Shown piece by piece: positions 17,824-25,796 of a stretch of 64,000 bases of DNA. The notes below the pieces were generated by a model, which was not told where the DNA came from, ran no database searches, and saw only the letters and a list, made by a program, of their open reading frames with translations. The DNA is from Ruegeria aquimaris (GTDB lineage: Bacteria > Pseudomonadota > Alphaproteobacteria > Rhodobacterales > Rhodobacteraceae): the NCBI RefSeq assembly GCF_025751555.1, contig NZ_JAOWLB010000018.1, positions 1-64,000 of the forward strand, read 5' to 3'. A program made the translations under genes and the position numbers. The stretch's first letter is position 1. The number at the start of each line of letters is the position of its first letter.

Positions 17824-17898
17824 TCACCCCGCCACGCCCGTTCGCCCCACTAGCGATCTAAGCGTTCCTGTCATCGTTGCGACGAGCTTCTCATCCCC
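17824..17898 (-). pseudogene. 3' remnant of a PaaI-type thioesterase gene
   Basis: Read on the minus strand, 24 codons before a stop encode GDEKLVATMTGTLRSLVGRT and end GVAG. This is nearly the same C terminus as the intact thioesterase at 20823-21278 (DEKLVATMTGTLMALIGRAG). Homology ends abruptly upstream. Nucleotides are also alike (AGCGTTCC-GTCATCGTTGCGACGAGCTT in both, with one substitution). The remnant is a direct repeat of the intact gene's 3' end. Confidence 0.75.
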
Positions 17899-18266
17899 GC
17901 CCTTTGGAGTAGCCCCCTGAAAGTGGTCCACCAACCGGGATAGATTGACCCGCGATTGACGTGCTGCCCTCTGTCGGACCACACGGCTGGGGGTTTCCCG
18001 GGGGTTTGAGCTCAGGCGGATTCTTCGATCCCTGAGCCATTCATCAGCGCGATCGGTGGTTTGTTCCCGGTTGCGCTGTGGGGGCAGCAGGTCACCCGGC
18101 GCTTCGCACGGACGGGCATGGAATGCCGGCAAGTGCCGGTTGGGGCTGCTGCGGGCCTTCAAGGGAAAGTCGGCGACTATCCGATGTGCGGGACAGAGCG
18201 GGTATTCACCAAGCGAACTCAAACGTCCGGTTCTGCACTGCGGCCCGACAAAACGATATCAAGTGA
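17899..18266. other. gene-free stretch with decayed sequence
   Basis: I see no intact gene between the thioesterase remnant and the GST gene. Short open frames here have no family resemblance and their codon pattern is unlike the neighbours. The stretch looks like rearrangement debris between the two copies of the thioesterase tail. Confidence 0.5.
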
Positions 18267-18971
18267 TCAGCGGTCAGCCGATTGCACCTGTGTAACAGTC
18301 TTCTTCGGCCCTCCTGTCTGCATGATCTGGGACAGGTAAGAATTGCGCCGTCTGATGAAGTCACGCAGAAGAGTCGGGTAGTCTTCACTGACGGCACTCT
18401 TCACAGAAACCCGACGCTCCAGTTCATATCGCCAGGCCCTTACACGGGCAAGCCCTGTGAAGACGCCAAACTCTCCGATGGCGTCAAAAACGTCGAAATA
18501 GCGGAAGACCGGGCCGAATACGACATCGACGAGGCTGAACTGGTGGCCGTCGAACCATGGTCCCTCCCCAAGCTCCGCGTCCAGCCGAAGGAACTTTGCG
18601 CGGAGCGCCGCGACTTTTGCTTCCAACGCTTTATCGTTCGGCGCCGAGTAGAACCCCGCAATGTCGTTCAAGACAGCAGATCCAAATTCAATCCAGGCAC
18701 GGTGGCGGGCGCGATCGAGAACGTCGTGCGGATGAAGCGCGTGGGGTTGTGTATCCTCAAGATATTCGAGGATAACCGCAGATTCGAAAATCGGCGTCCC
18801 GTCCACAACCAGGACAGGCGTCTTGCCCAGCGGAGATATGGCAAGAAACCAGTCGGGCTTGTTCGAAAGATCGATGTGAGTTCTCTCGAACGTGACACCT
18901 TTCTCAGTGAGCGAGATCGCTGCGCGCTGCACATATGGGCAGAGCGCATGGCTAATGAGGTGGAGGCTCAT
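18267..18971 (-). CDS. glutathione S-transferase family protein
   Basis: The 234-residue protein has a thioredoxin-like N-terminal domain (residues ~1-78) with LCPYVQRAAISLTEKGV, where SHALCPYVQ is the glutathione-activating loop. KTPVLVVDGTPIFESAVILE follows, with the cis-Pro and the Glu-Ser that bind glutathione. An all-helical C-terminal domain completes it. It probably detoxifies electrophiles or acts as a glutathione-dependent reductase. Its ATG overlaps the DoxX stop by ATGA, so the two are co-translated. Control is likely by the divergent MarR gene. Confidence 0.85.
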   Translation of the reverse strand: MSLHLISHALCPYVQRAAISLTEKGVTFERTHIDLSNKPDWFLAISPLGKTPVLVVDGTPIFESAVILEYLEDTQPHALHPHDVLDRARHRAWIEFGSAVLNDIAGFYSAPNDKALEAKVAALRAKFLRLDAELGEGPWFDGHQFSLVDVVFGPVFRYFDVFDAIGEFGVFTGLARVRAWRYELERRVSVKSAVSEDYPTLLRDFIRRRNSYLSQIMQTGGPKKTVTQVQSADR

Positions 18972-19402
18972 GTTGTCTCTCCCTCCATCTGCACGTTGCC
19001 GGGCGCGAAGGAGGGGCTGAGGGCGAAACGGCCGTCGCCCAGAAGTCCTTGCACGACGGCAAGCAGCGTCAGATAGGCCGGGTATTCCCACCCGCCGTTC
19101 TCGTATCCGAACATCCAGCCGTTTCCTGAGTGAGCCCAGGTCGCTCCGGCCAAGATGGGCACGGTCGCCGACGCGACCCACCGAGCCTGTACGCCGAGGA
19201 CCAAAAGGGCACCGGCAATCGCCTCGACTGCAAAGATCATATAGGCAAATGAGCCGGGCAGCCCGATCGAAACGAAGAACTGCGCCGTTCCGGGAAGTGT
19301 GAAAATGAAGAGCTTGAGAAACAGGCTGTGCGCCAGGAACATGATACCGAGTGCTATACGGAGCAGGAATATCCCAAATTCTGTGAGGTGCGATTGTGAC
19401 AT
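18968..19402 (-). CDS. DoxX family membrane protein
   Basis: The 144-residue product has four predicted membrane segments (LLRIALGIMFLAHSL; FAYMIFAVEAIAGALLVLG; SATVPILAGATWAH; YPAYLTLLAVVQGLLG) and the DoxX-family start FLLRIALGIMF. DoxX proteins are inner-membrane proteins often linked to thiol/redox stress; the biochemical role is not settled. It is the first gene of a two-gene unit with the GST, divergent from marR. Confidence 0.8.
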   Translation of the reverse strand: MSQSHLTEFGIFLLRIALGIMFLAHSLFLKLFIFTLPGTAQFFVSIGLPGSFAYMIFAVEAIAGALLVLGVQARWVASATVPILAGATWAHSGNGWMFGYENGGWEYPAYLTLLAVVQGLLGDGRFALSPSFAPGNVQMEGETT

Positions 19403-19420
19403 GATATGATCCCATATGTC

Positions 19421-19481
19421 GATGCATTTGCATCTATATATAACGCATCACATGCGACGTCAAGGTTGATGCACTTACATG
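19421..19481. promoter_or_regulatory. likely MarR operators between doxX and marR
   Basis: GATGCATTTGCATC (19421-19434) is a perfect palindrome, and a related half-degenerate copy GATGCACTTACATG sits at 19468-19481. Both lie in the 98-bp gap between the divergent doxX and marR genes, in an AT-rich patch. Two spaced imperfect palindromes are typical of MarR-family autoregulation. Confidence 0.6.
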
Positions 19482-19500
19482 TATATGATAGGTGCTGGAT

Positions 19501-19929
19501 ATGAACGAGATTGACCATGCTACTGAGGCCGCCTGGACAGCCCTCATGACTAAAAGCCGCGTTTTGCTTGAGGCTGTCGAATCGTCTCTGAAATCGGCAG
19601 GATACCCGCCACTTGCATGGTATGACGCGCTTCTCGAACTCGAGAAGGCAGGCCCGGACGGACTCCGTCCATTCGAACTCAAAGACCGGATTTTGTTACC
19701 CCAATACGGTACATCGCGGTTGCTGGACCGCATGGTGAAAGCAGGGCTGGTGGACCGACGGAACTGCTCGGAAGATGGGCGAGGTCAAAACATTTCTATC
19801 TCTGAAAAGGGTAAATCTGTCAGGAGGGCGATGTGGCCGATCTATGAACGGGTTCTGTCGGAAAGGATCGGCGCAAAGCTGAAACCCAAAGACGCCGCTC
19901 AATTGGCCACGCTACTCTCAAGGCTCTGA
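19501..19929 (+). CDS. MarR family transcriptional regulator
   Basis: The 142-residue protein has the winged helix-turn-helix of MarR regulators: LAWYDALLELEKAG, then the recognition region LLPQYGTSRLLDRMVKAGLV, and the wing with NCSEDGRGQNISISEKGK. It probably represses the divergent doxX-gst unit and itself and is released by a small ligand or oxidant. The ATG at 19501 was preferred over a GTG nine bases upstream. Codon use and lower GC differ from the catabolic genes, so this module may have arrived separately. Confidence 0.85.
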   Translation: MNEIDHATEAAWTALMTKSRVLLEAVESSLKSAGYPPLAWYDALLELEKAGPDGLRPFELKDRILLPQYGTSRLLDRMVKAGLVDRRNCSEDGRGQNISISEKGKSVRRAMWPIYERVLSERIGAKLKPKDAAQLATLLSRL

Positions 19930-20016
19930 AGTCTCGGTCGACTGACGCGAAACCTGTCTGTGACTTTCCACGCTAAGTGGCCCTGATTTTTTTCACGTTA
20001 ATTGGCCGACAGTTGC

Positions 20017-20543
20017 CTATGTCGGTGTGCGAAGGGTGTTTCGGGCTGTTCCGACGTCCTTTCGCATCCAACAGACTTCTGCGTGATCGTTGATAAATCC
20101 CATGGCCTGCATGAATGCATATACGGTGGTCGGTCCCACGAATTTGAAGCCAAGCTTTCGTAGATCTTTGGACAGGGTCTCGGACGCTGGTGATTTGGAC
20201 CGCATTTGTGGCAGTGCGTCGTCCTTGGCAGGTTCATATAGCCAGATGAATGCAGCGAAGGAGCCTTCCTCTTGGACGACCTCGAAAGTACGGTGAGCGT
20301 TGTTGATCACGGCTTCGATCTTGCCTCGATAGCGAACAATTCCTTCATCGGCAAGTAGGCGCTCAATGTCGTTGTCGTCAAAGTTCGCAACTCCCCGAAA
20401 GTCGAACCCGGCGAAGGCAGCACGAAAGTTCTCGCGCTTGGCCAGAATGGTGCGCCAGCTCAGCCCTGACTGGAAACTCCGGCGTGACGGCAGCCCATCG
20501 GCACCGTGGGCGTCCATCCGTTCCAATTACGGTTGCAGCATCA
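20017..20543 (-). pseudogene. tag: DNA-3-methyladenine glycosylase I (tag), internal deletion and frameshift
   Basis: From SFQSGLSWRTILAKRENFR to the end the frame matches Tag, including the C-terminal FINDHAEVC zinc-ligand region. The start of Tag (the DGRPRCRWAAV-TPEF segment) lies just upstream in a different frame. The roughly 27 residues normally between TPEF and SFQSG, with the YHDTEWG motif, are missing. I read this as a small deletion that removed the active-site strand and shifted the frame. A functional protein is unlikely. Confidence 0.7.
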
Positions 20544-20822
20544 GGCCGCTGCAGCATAAACTTGAACAGAAACCGAACCAGATCCTCCGTTACGATACAG
20601 TCTCAGCTCTCCGAAAAACCCTGACGACGGACAATCGGCGACCGCACTGCTAAAGGCTAACATTACCGCTTGGCAGGTCTGAACCTGCTGGCGGCGATCT
20701 GGATACCGCGCGCGCCTACGGGAAACGGTTGGCCGAGGTCGCGAGCCGCTGGAACAGCTGATCCAGCTGTCTGAATAATCGGCCCGGCCGCCCGGATCGG
20801 ATGTGCTGCGGCCGGGTTGCGC
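20544..20822. other. gene-free stretch with small coding remnants
   Basis: No intact gene is visible. Around 20693-20757 one plus-strand frame encodes GGDLDTARAYGKRLAEVASR before a stop, which looks like the C terminus of a flavodoxin-like NAD(P)H oxidoreductase. The rest is unassigned. Confidence 0.35.
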
Positions 20823-21278
20823 TCAGTCCGCGACCCCCGCCCGCCCGATCAGCGCCATGAGCGTTCCGGTCATCGTTGCGACGAGCTTTTCATCCTGGCC
20901 CTTCACGGCATAGGCACGCGCCTCGCATATGGTCAGCGTCCTGCCTGGTTTCACCACGTCAGCGACGAAGCGAAACCGTGCGCCGTCCGCGGGATTGAGT
21001 AGGTTGATCTTGAATTCGGCCGTCAACACTGCCGCGTCCGCTGGCATCAGCGAAAAGGCCGCGTATCCGCAGGCGCTGTCCAGCGCTGTCGACACGATTC
21101 CGGCATGCAAAAACCCATGCTGCTGGGTCAGTGCAACCTGATGTGCCATTTCCAGAACGATGCGGCCGGGTAACAACTCGGCAATGCTGATCCCCAACGT
21201 GTTCATTGCCTTCTGGCGATCGAAACTGTTGCGCACGCGTGCGTCATAGTCGGGGTTTTTCGGTTTGAATTGTGTCAT
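20823..21278 (-). CDS. PaaI-type hotdog thioesterase
   Basis: The 151-residue single-hotdog protein has the PaaI signature QHGFLHAGIVSTALDSACGYAAFS, with His and Asp in the active-site helix, and the strands VLTAEFKINLLNPADG and CEARAYAVKGQDEKLVATM. Such enzymes hydrolyse acyl- or aryl-CoA esters and often relieve CoA trapping when a pathway stalls. It ends the minus-strand unit after the AraC gene. A broken copy of its 3' end lies at 17824-17898. Confidence 0.85.
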   Translation of the reverse strand: MTQFKPKNPDYDARVRNSFDRQKAMNTLGISIAELLPGRIVLEMAHQVALTQQHGFLHAGIVSTALDSACGYAAFSLMPADAAVLTAEFKINLLNPADGARFRFVADVVKPGRTLTICEARAYAVKGQDEKLVATMTGTLMALIGRAGVAD

Positions 21279-21299
21279 GGCGGGTCTTCCTCTTCGATT

Positions 21300-22004
21300 T
21301 CATTCGTCAATGACCAATCTTAGGCGGTCTTTGAGGCGCGTATCTTGTAGCGAAAGGTCAAAACGACGCGGAATAGACAGAGCGCGCAACGCGCCGGGCG
21401 GTTTGCCGGCGAAGATCCGGCAAGCGGCGGACAAGTGAGATTGATCGTAATATCCGGCGTCCAGCGCCAGATCGCTCAGCGGCAGGGTCTTTGACGCAAG
21501 CTGCCCGAGAGCCCGGCGAAAGCGTCGCAAGGTCGCAAGCCGCCGCCGCGACACGCCGGTTTCCGCCCGCACCTTTCGACGTTTGGTCCGGTCGCTGTAA
21601 GCTCCGGGTGGTGCGGCAAAGCGCAGGTCTCTCGCAAGGCCGTCAAGCACCGCGATGAGCGCAGGCAGGTCATCGTCCCCGGTCTGAACCCGGGCCAGTT
21701 CGGAGGCCAGCATGTCCAGCCCTTTGGAGTCGGGAAATCGCTGCGGTCGTGACGACAGTCGCAGCCCGGCCACGACACCCTGGAATGGCCTTGGGCGGGG
21801 TGAAAAATAGGGGCGCGGTTCTGCCAGCGATACGCGCCCGCCGCCGCTGTCGTCGCGCGTTACCGAAAGGGTAAAGAGGTCGGTTGCGAACCGCCCGCGT
21901 CCACCACCGCTCAGCACACCGGTATCGCGGAACACGAACAAATGGTCGATCTGTTTGGCCGCTTCCTCAGGCGGCGCCAGTTCGAGATAAAGCGGCGCCG
22001 CCAT
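21300..22004 (-). CDS. AraC family transcriptional regulator
   Basis: In this 234-residue protein the C-terminal ~100 residues carry the two helix-turn-helix units of AraC regulators: TGVSRRRLATLRRFRRALGQ, and LALDAGYYDQSHLSAACRIFAGKPPGAL. The N-terminal half is a short sensor domain without a named match. The ATG at 22004 follows the NmrA-like gene by a few bases, so it is likely co-transcribed with the ligase and NmrA genes. Target genes are not evident. Confidence 0.8.
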   Translation of the reverse strand: MAAPLYLELAPPEEAAKQIDHLFVFRDTGVLSGGGRGRFATDLFTLSVTRDDSGGGRVSLAEPRPYFSPRPRPFQGVVAGLRLSSRPQRFPDSKGLDMLASELARVQTGDDDLPALIAVLDGLARDLRFAAPPGAYSDRTKRRKVRAETGVSRRRLATLRRFRRALGQLASKTLPLSDLALDAGYYDQSHLSAACRIFAGKPPGALRALSIPRRFDLSLQDTRLKDRLRLVIDE

Positions 22005-22008
22005 CAGG

Positions 22009-22863
22009 TTACTTGACGAAAGCATCCCGGTTCTCGGCGACGAAATCGGCAAACCGGCGCGCCGGGCGTCCCAGCACGTCGCTGACCGTAGTTTCTATGC
22101 CAGCAAGATAGCCCTTAGGCGCGATGGAGGCCAGTTCGACCATGGCCCCGGCGACCTCGTCCTGCATTCCGCCTGCGATCATACCCGCCTTGGCATCCTC
22201 GGCCGACAGGGGTGCGCAGGTGACAGTCCGACCTGTCACCTCGAACAGAAGCGCCGCGATATCCTCTCCGACAAGAGCTTCGGGTCCGGTCAGACCAAGA
22301 CCCTTGCCTTCGTACCCCGGAGCGGTCAGCGCCTCGGCGGCGACATCCGCGATGTCGCGGGCGTCGATCCAGGCCACAGGGCCGCCCAGATCGTCGTAAT
22401 AGACCCCATCTTTTGCAATATTGCCGGCCTGCCAGAGCAGGTTCTGCATGAAATAGGTCGGCTGGACGAAGGTCCAGTCAAGGCCGCTTTGCTTCAGCAG
22501 TTCCTGGGTTTCGGAATGCCATTTCCCAAATGTCAGCCCCGCCTTGGGCGAGGCGCCAAGCCCGGTGGCCACGACAACATGGCGCACCCCCGCGGTCTTG
22601 GCCGCCGCGATCACATTCGCCTTCCACTGACGCATGTCCAGATGGGCAGGCGTGACCAGGTATATCTTTTCTGCCCCGTCACAGGCCCGCGCCAGCGCGG
22701 CAGGGTCCGTGAAATTCGCAACGACCGCCTCGCATCCTTTGGCTTTTAGCGCATCGAGCCTGGAAGGGTCGCTGGTGACAGCACGCACGGTCGCGCCTTT
22801 TGCCATAAGCGTATCGACAAGAGGGGCGCCGGTGGTGCCCGTGGCTCCGAAAACAGTGATCAT
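22009..22863 (-). CDS. NmrA-like NAD(P)-binding protein
   Basis: The 284-residue atypical SDR starts MITVFGATGTTGAPLVDTLM, the NmrA/HSCARG Rossmann motif. It has VVVATGLGASPK in place of the usual catalytic tetrad and the WTFVQPTYFMQNLLW segment. Such proteins act as NAD(P) sensors, quinone reductases or isoflavone-type reductases; the reaction here is unknown. Its ATG overlaps the upstream ligase stop by ATGA, so the two are translated together. Confidence 0.8.
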   Translation of the reverse strand: MITVFGATGTTGAPLVDTLMAKGATVRAVTSDPSRLDALKAKGCEAVVANFTDPAALARACDGAEKIYLVTPAHLDMRQWKANVIAAAKTAGVRHVVVATGLGASPKAGLTFGKWHSETQELLKQSGLDWTFVQPTYFMQNLLWQAGNIAKDGVYYDDLGGPVAWIDARDIADVAAEALTAPGYEGKGLGLTGPEALVGEDIAALLFEVTGRTVTCAPLSAEDAKAGMIAGGMQDEVAGAMVELASIAPKGYLAGIETTVSDVLGRPARRFADFVAENRDAFVK

Positions 22864-24797
22864 GGCTTTTCCTTTTGCAGGTCTGCGATGGGTTGAATGG
22901 TTTCCGGGTTGCTGATCGACGACAGATCGCCCGGATCTTCGCCCAGAAAGGCCGCGCGCACGATCCGGCGCATGGTTTTCATGCTGCGGGTCTTGGGCAG
23001 GGCCTCGACAAAGTGGATCTCGCGCGGGCGGAAGGGTTTCGAGACGATCTCTCCGACCCGATCCTTGAGCCGCTCCACAAGCTCTGCGTCAGGCGTGACG
23101 CCCTGGGCTGCCACACAGACGCAGACGACGGCCACGCCTTTGATATCGTCGGGTGCGGCGATGGCAGCGGCGTCCACCACCTCTCCGGTTTCGGTCAGGG
23201 CCGCCTCAATCTCGGGCGGGCCGATGCGTTTGCCGGCGATGTTCAGTGTGTCGTCGGACCGGCCCAGGATATACCATGTCCCGTCCGGATCGCAGCGCAC
23301 CCAGTCGCCGTGCCGCCAGAGGCCGGGGAAAGTGGACCAATAGGTTTCAAGATAGCGATCGCGGTCCCCCCAGATGGCCGGGGTCAGACCCAGTGGCGGT
23401 TGAGTCACGACCAGTTCGCCGACCTCGCCCGGCGCGGCTTCGCTGCCGTCCTGGCGCAGCACCTTGGCGCCGACACCCAAGGCCTGGGCCGAAAATCCGC
23501 CGGGCTTGATTTCATGCAGCACGGTCGAGGTCAGGATCGCGCCAAAAAGCTCGGTCCCGCCCGAGATGTTCAGCGGCACCGCGCGGCGGCGGCAGATATG
23601 ATCGAGCTGCCAGAGCCAGGCGTCGTCGGTCCAGGGTTCACCGGTCGAGGCGACAATGCGCAGGGGCGACAGGTCGTAGCCCGACAAAGGTTCAGTATCC
23701 TGCGTCATGAACTGCCGGACCAGAGTCGGGGCCACGCCAAGATGCGTGACCTCCATTTCGGATGCAAGGCGCAGAAGTCTGAAGGGATCGCCGGGCATTG
23801 AAGGTGCGCCTTCGGCCAGCACCAGCGTCGAACCGGACAAGAGCACCGACAACAGCGTGAGCGGCCCCATAACCCACCCCATGTCGGTCATCCAGAGGTG
23901 CCGGTCGTCCCGTTTCATGTCGAGACAAAGCAGGAAATCGGCGGTGGCCTTGGCCTGTACCCCCAGATGGGTATGCACCACCCCCTTGGGCCGCCCGGTG
24001 GTGCCCGATGTATAGGCGATCAGAAAGGTGTCGTCGGCACTGACGGGAACGGCGGCAAACTCCGGACTGGCGCGGCCCACGGTTTCGGTCCAGTCCAGAT
24101 CGCGGGCCGGATCGGCCACCGCACCGCCGAACCGTCGCAGGCTGATCACGGTATGAACCGATGGCACGTCGGTCAAAGCCTGGGCAAGGGTCGCTTCCAT
24201 CCAGACCGGCTTGCCTCGCCGGGGTGTGGCATCCGCCGTCAACACCGCCACGGCATCCGCGTCGTTCAGACGCGATACGATGGCATGGGGCGCAAAACCG
24301 GAAAACAGCGGCACCGCAACCGCGCCCAGCCGGGCAATACCCAGAAGCGCGGCCTCGATTTCGGGGATCATCGGCATATAGATGCCCACCGCCTGACCGG
24401 GCCTTACACCGCGCGCGGCAAGGGCCGAGGCGACGCGGGAGGCTTCGGCGGTAAGGTCGGAATAGGTCCAGCGACGGCGGCTTCCGTCTTCGCCGACCCA
24501 GTCGATTGCGACCTTGTCGCCCAAGCCATCGGCAATTCGGGCGTCAAGACAGGTTTCCGTCAGATTCAAAGTACTCCCGACGGCCCACCGGATCGATTCG
24601 GGCCCTTCGGAGATATCTCGCAACCGGCTGTAGGGCCGCGCGAACCGTATCCCGGCATGGTCAATGATCTGGCCCCAGAACCAGTCTGGGTCTTCATTCG
24701 AACGGCGGACGAGATCCTCGTAACTGTCAATGCCGCAGCCCCTCAGAAATGCGGTCAGCGTGCTTGTCCGCTGGATGTCAGAGCCTGGCTGAAACAT
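22860..24797 (-). CDS. acetoacetyl-/acetyl-CoA synthetase-like AMP-forming ligase
   Basis: This 645-residue enzyme of the acetyl-CoA synthetase branch has the N-terminal cap with DWFWGQIIDHAGIRF, the P-loop FLIAYTSGTTGRPKGVVHTH, the motif NISGGTELFGAILTST, the hinge GRSDDTLNIAGKRIGPPEIE and the C-terminal KTRSMKTMRRIVRAAF. The catalytic-lysine region reads KTRSMKTMRR, as in acetoacetyl-CoA synthetase-like members rather than the GK of Acs. It could activate a keto acid or branched acid. The ATG at 24797 was chosen over one inside the terminator region. Confidence 0.8.
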   Translation of the reverse strand: MFQPGSDIQRTSTLTAFLRGCGIDSYEDLVRRSNEDPDWFWGQIIDHAGIRFARPYSRLRDISEGPESIRWAVGSTLNLTETCLDARIADGLGDKVAIDWVGEDGSRRRWTYSDLTAEASRVASALAARGVRPGQAVGIYMPMIPEIEAALLGIARLGAVAVPLFSGFAPHAIVSRLNDADAVAVLTADATPRRGKPVWMEATLAQALTDVPSVHTVISLRRFGGAVADPARDLDWTETVGRASPEFAAVPVSADDTFLIAYTSGTTGRPKGVVHTHLGVQAKATADFLLCLDMKRDDRHLWMTDMGWVMGPLTLLSVLLSGSTLVLAEGAPSMPGDPFRLLRLASEMEVTHLGVAPTLVRQFMTQDTEPLSGYDLSPLRIVASTGEPWTDDAWLWQLDHICRRRAVPLNISGGTELFGAILTSTVLHEIKPGGFSAQALGVGAKVLRQDGSEAAPGEVGELVVTQPPLGLTPAIWGDRDRYLETYWSTFPGLWRHGDWVRCDPDGTWYILGRSDDTLNIAGKRIGPPEIEAALTETGEVVDAAAIAAPDDIKGVAVVCVCVAAQGVTPDAELVERLKDRVGEIVSKPFRPREIHFVEALPKTRSMKTMRRIVRAAFLGEDPGDLSSISNPETIQPIADLQKEKP

Positions 24798-24810
24798 TCG
24801 CAACCTTTGT

Positions 24811-24842
24811 AGAATGAAAAGGGCCGCACATAAGGCGCGGCC
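24811..24842 (-). terminator. probable Rho-independent terminator of the BadH-like gene
   Basis: On the minus strand GGCCGC-GCCTTATGT-GCGGCC forms a 6-bp GC stem with a 9-nt loop and is followed by CTTTTC. It lies between the BadH-like stop and the ligase start and would separate the two transcripts. Confidence 0.6.
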
Positions 24843-24909
24843 AGTCGGGGAGGTAACTCTTGGCACGGTTTGGCAGCAGCGCCTTGAGTCCGGCGCTGCC
24901 GCCAGCGTT

Positions 24910-25671
24910 TTAACCGTGCATGGACAGGCCGCCCGAAACCGAAATCACCTGGCCGGTAATGAACCCTGCGTCGTCCGACGACAGGAAGCAGATGATGCCA
25001 GGGTAATCCGTCGGCTGCGCAAGACGCTTCATCGGAATCGCCCGCTTGAGACCTTCGGCGATCTTTTGACCGGCCTCGCCTTCGGCAACCTGAGCGAACA
25101 GAGGCGTATCGGTCGGGCCGGGGGCGACCGCATTCAATTGAATACCTTTACGCGCCAGTTCGCGCGCTACGGTTTTGGTGAACGAGATGATGCCACCCTT
25201 GCAGGCAGAATACACGGCTTCGCCGGATGATCCGACGCGTCCGGCGTCGGACGCGATGTTGACCACACGGCCGCCGCCGTTCTTGACCATGCCCGGAAGC
25301 ACCGCGTGATGCATATTCAGCGGACCGTAAAGATTGATGTCGATGACCTTCTTCCAAAGGTCGGGATCGGTGTCGAGGAACGGTTTGATCACGTCCCAGC
25401 CCGCGTTGTTCACCAGCACATCAATCGGTCCGCCGGATTCGAACTCGGCAACGGCGCTGTCGACCTGGGCACGATCGGAAATATCCACCTGAAATGCCGT
25501 CGCTTTTCCGCCGGATTCAGTGATTAGTTTGGCGGTTTCATCCGCTCCGGCTTTGTTCAGATCGAAAACGGCGACTTCGGCACCCTCCGCGCCGAACCGT
25601 TCGCAAACCGCTCGGCCAATGCCGCTCCCACCGCCGGTCACAACGACCCGTTTTCCACTCAACCCTCGCAT
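24910..25671 (-). CDS. SDR, 2-hydroxycyclohexanecarboxyl-CoA dehydrogenase (BadH)-like
   Basis: The 253-residue SDR has the cofactor motif VTGGGSGIGRAVCERF, an Asp after the second strand (VFDLN) that favours NAD, NNAGWD and YSACK. Several stretches follow BadH of Rhodopseudomonas palustris as I recall it: NNAGWD-KPF, MHHAVLPGMV, NIASD-GRVGSSGEAVY, and the end DDAGFITGQV-SVSGGL. BadH oxidises 2-hydroxycyclohexanecarboxyl-CoA to the ketone before ring opening. A BadI-like ring hydrolase was not recognised in the window. The gene faces the tandem TetR across operator b and is probably controlled by it. Confidence 0.75.
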   Translation of the reverse strand: MRGLSGKRVVVTGGGSGIGRAVCERFGAEGAEVAVFDLNKAGADETAKLITESGGKATAFQVDISDRAQVDSAVAEFESGGPIDVLVNNAGWDVIKPFLDTDPDLWKKVIDINLYGPLNMHHAVLPGMVKNGGGRVVNIASDAGRVGSSGEAVYSACKGGIISFTKTVARELARKGIQLNAVAPGPTDTPLFAQVAEGEAGQKIAEGLKRAIPMKRLAQPTDYPGIICFLSSDDAGFITGQVISVSGGLSMHG

Positions 25672-25735
25672 GTGGAGGTCCTCCTCTTCCGTTGCACCTT
25701 GAAAAGAGCTTGATTCGACACTCTCTCCGATGCAT

Positions 25736-25751
25736 TCTAACAGTTGTTAGA
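25736..25751. promoter_or_regulatory. TetR-type operator, site b
   Basis: TCTAACA-GT-TGTTAGA, a perfect palindrome, sits between the divergent BadH-like gene and the tandem TetR gene. This makes the tandem TetR the leading candidate for the protein that reads the motif and regulates itself. Confidence 0.85.
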
Positions 25752-25796
25752 TTTATTGCAATGGACAGCCTCATCTACGACAAGTATCGATAATGG

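Noticed and set aside
19965-20007. Two near-identical units, TTCCACGCTAAGTGGCC and TTTCACGTTAATTGGCC, between marR and the tag remnant
   Set aside because: They could be an old insertion-sequence end, but no matching partner or transposase is nearby, so no element is called.
20690-20760. Tn3 transposase tail (RLAGLNLLAAIW)
   Set aside because: The match is too short, and another frame of the same bases resembles a flavodoxin-family C terminus; neither can be settled.
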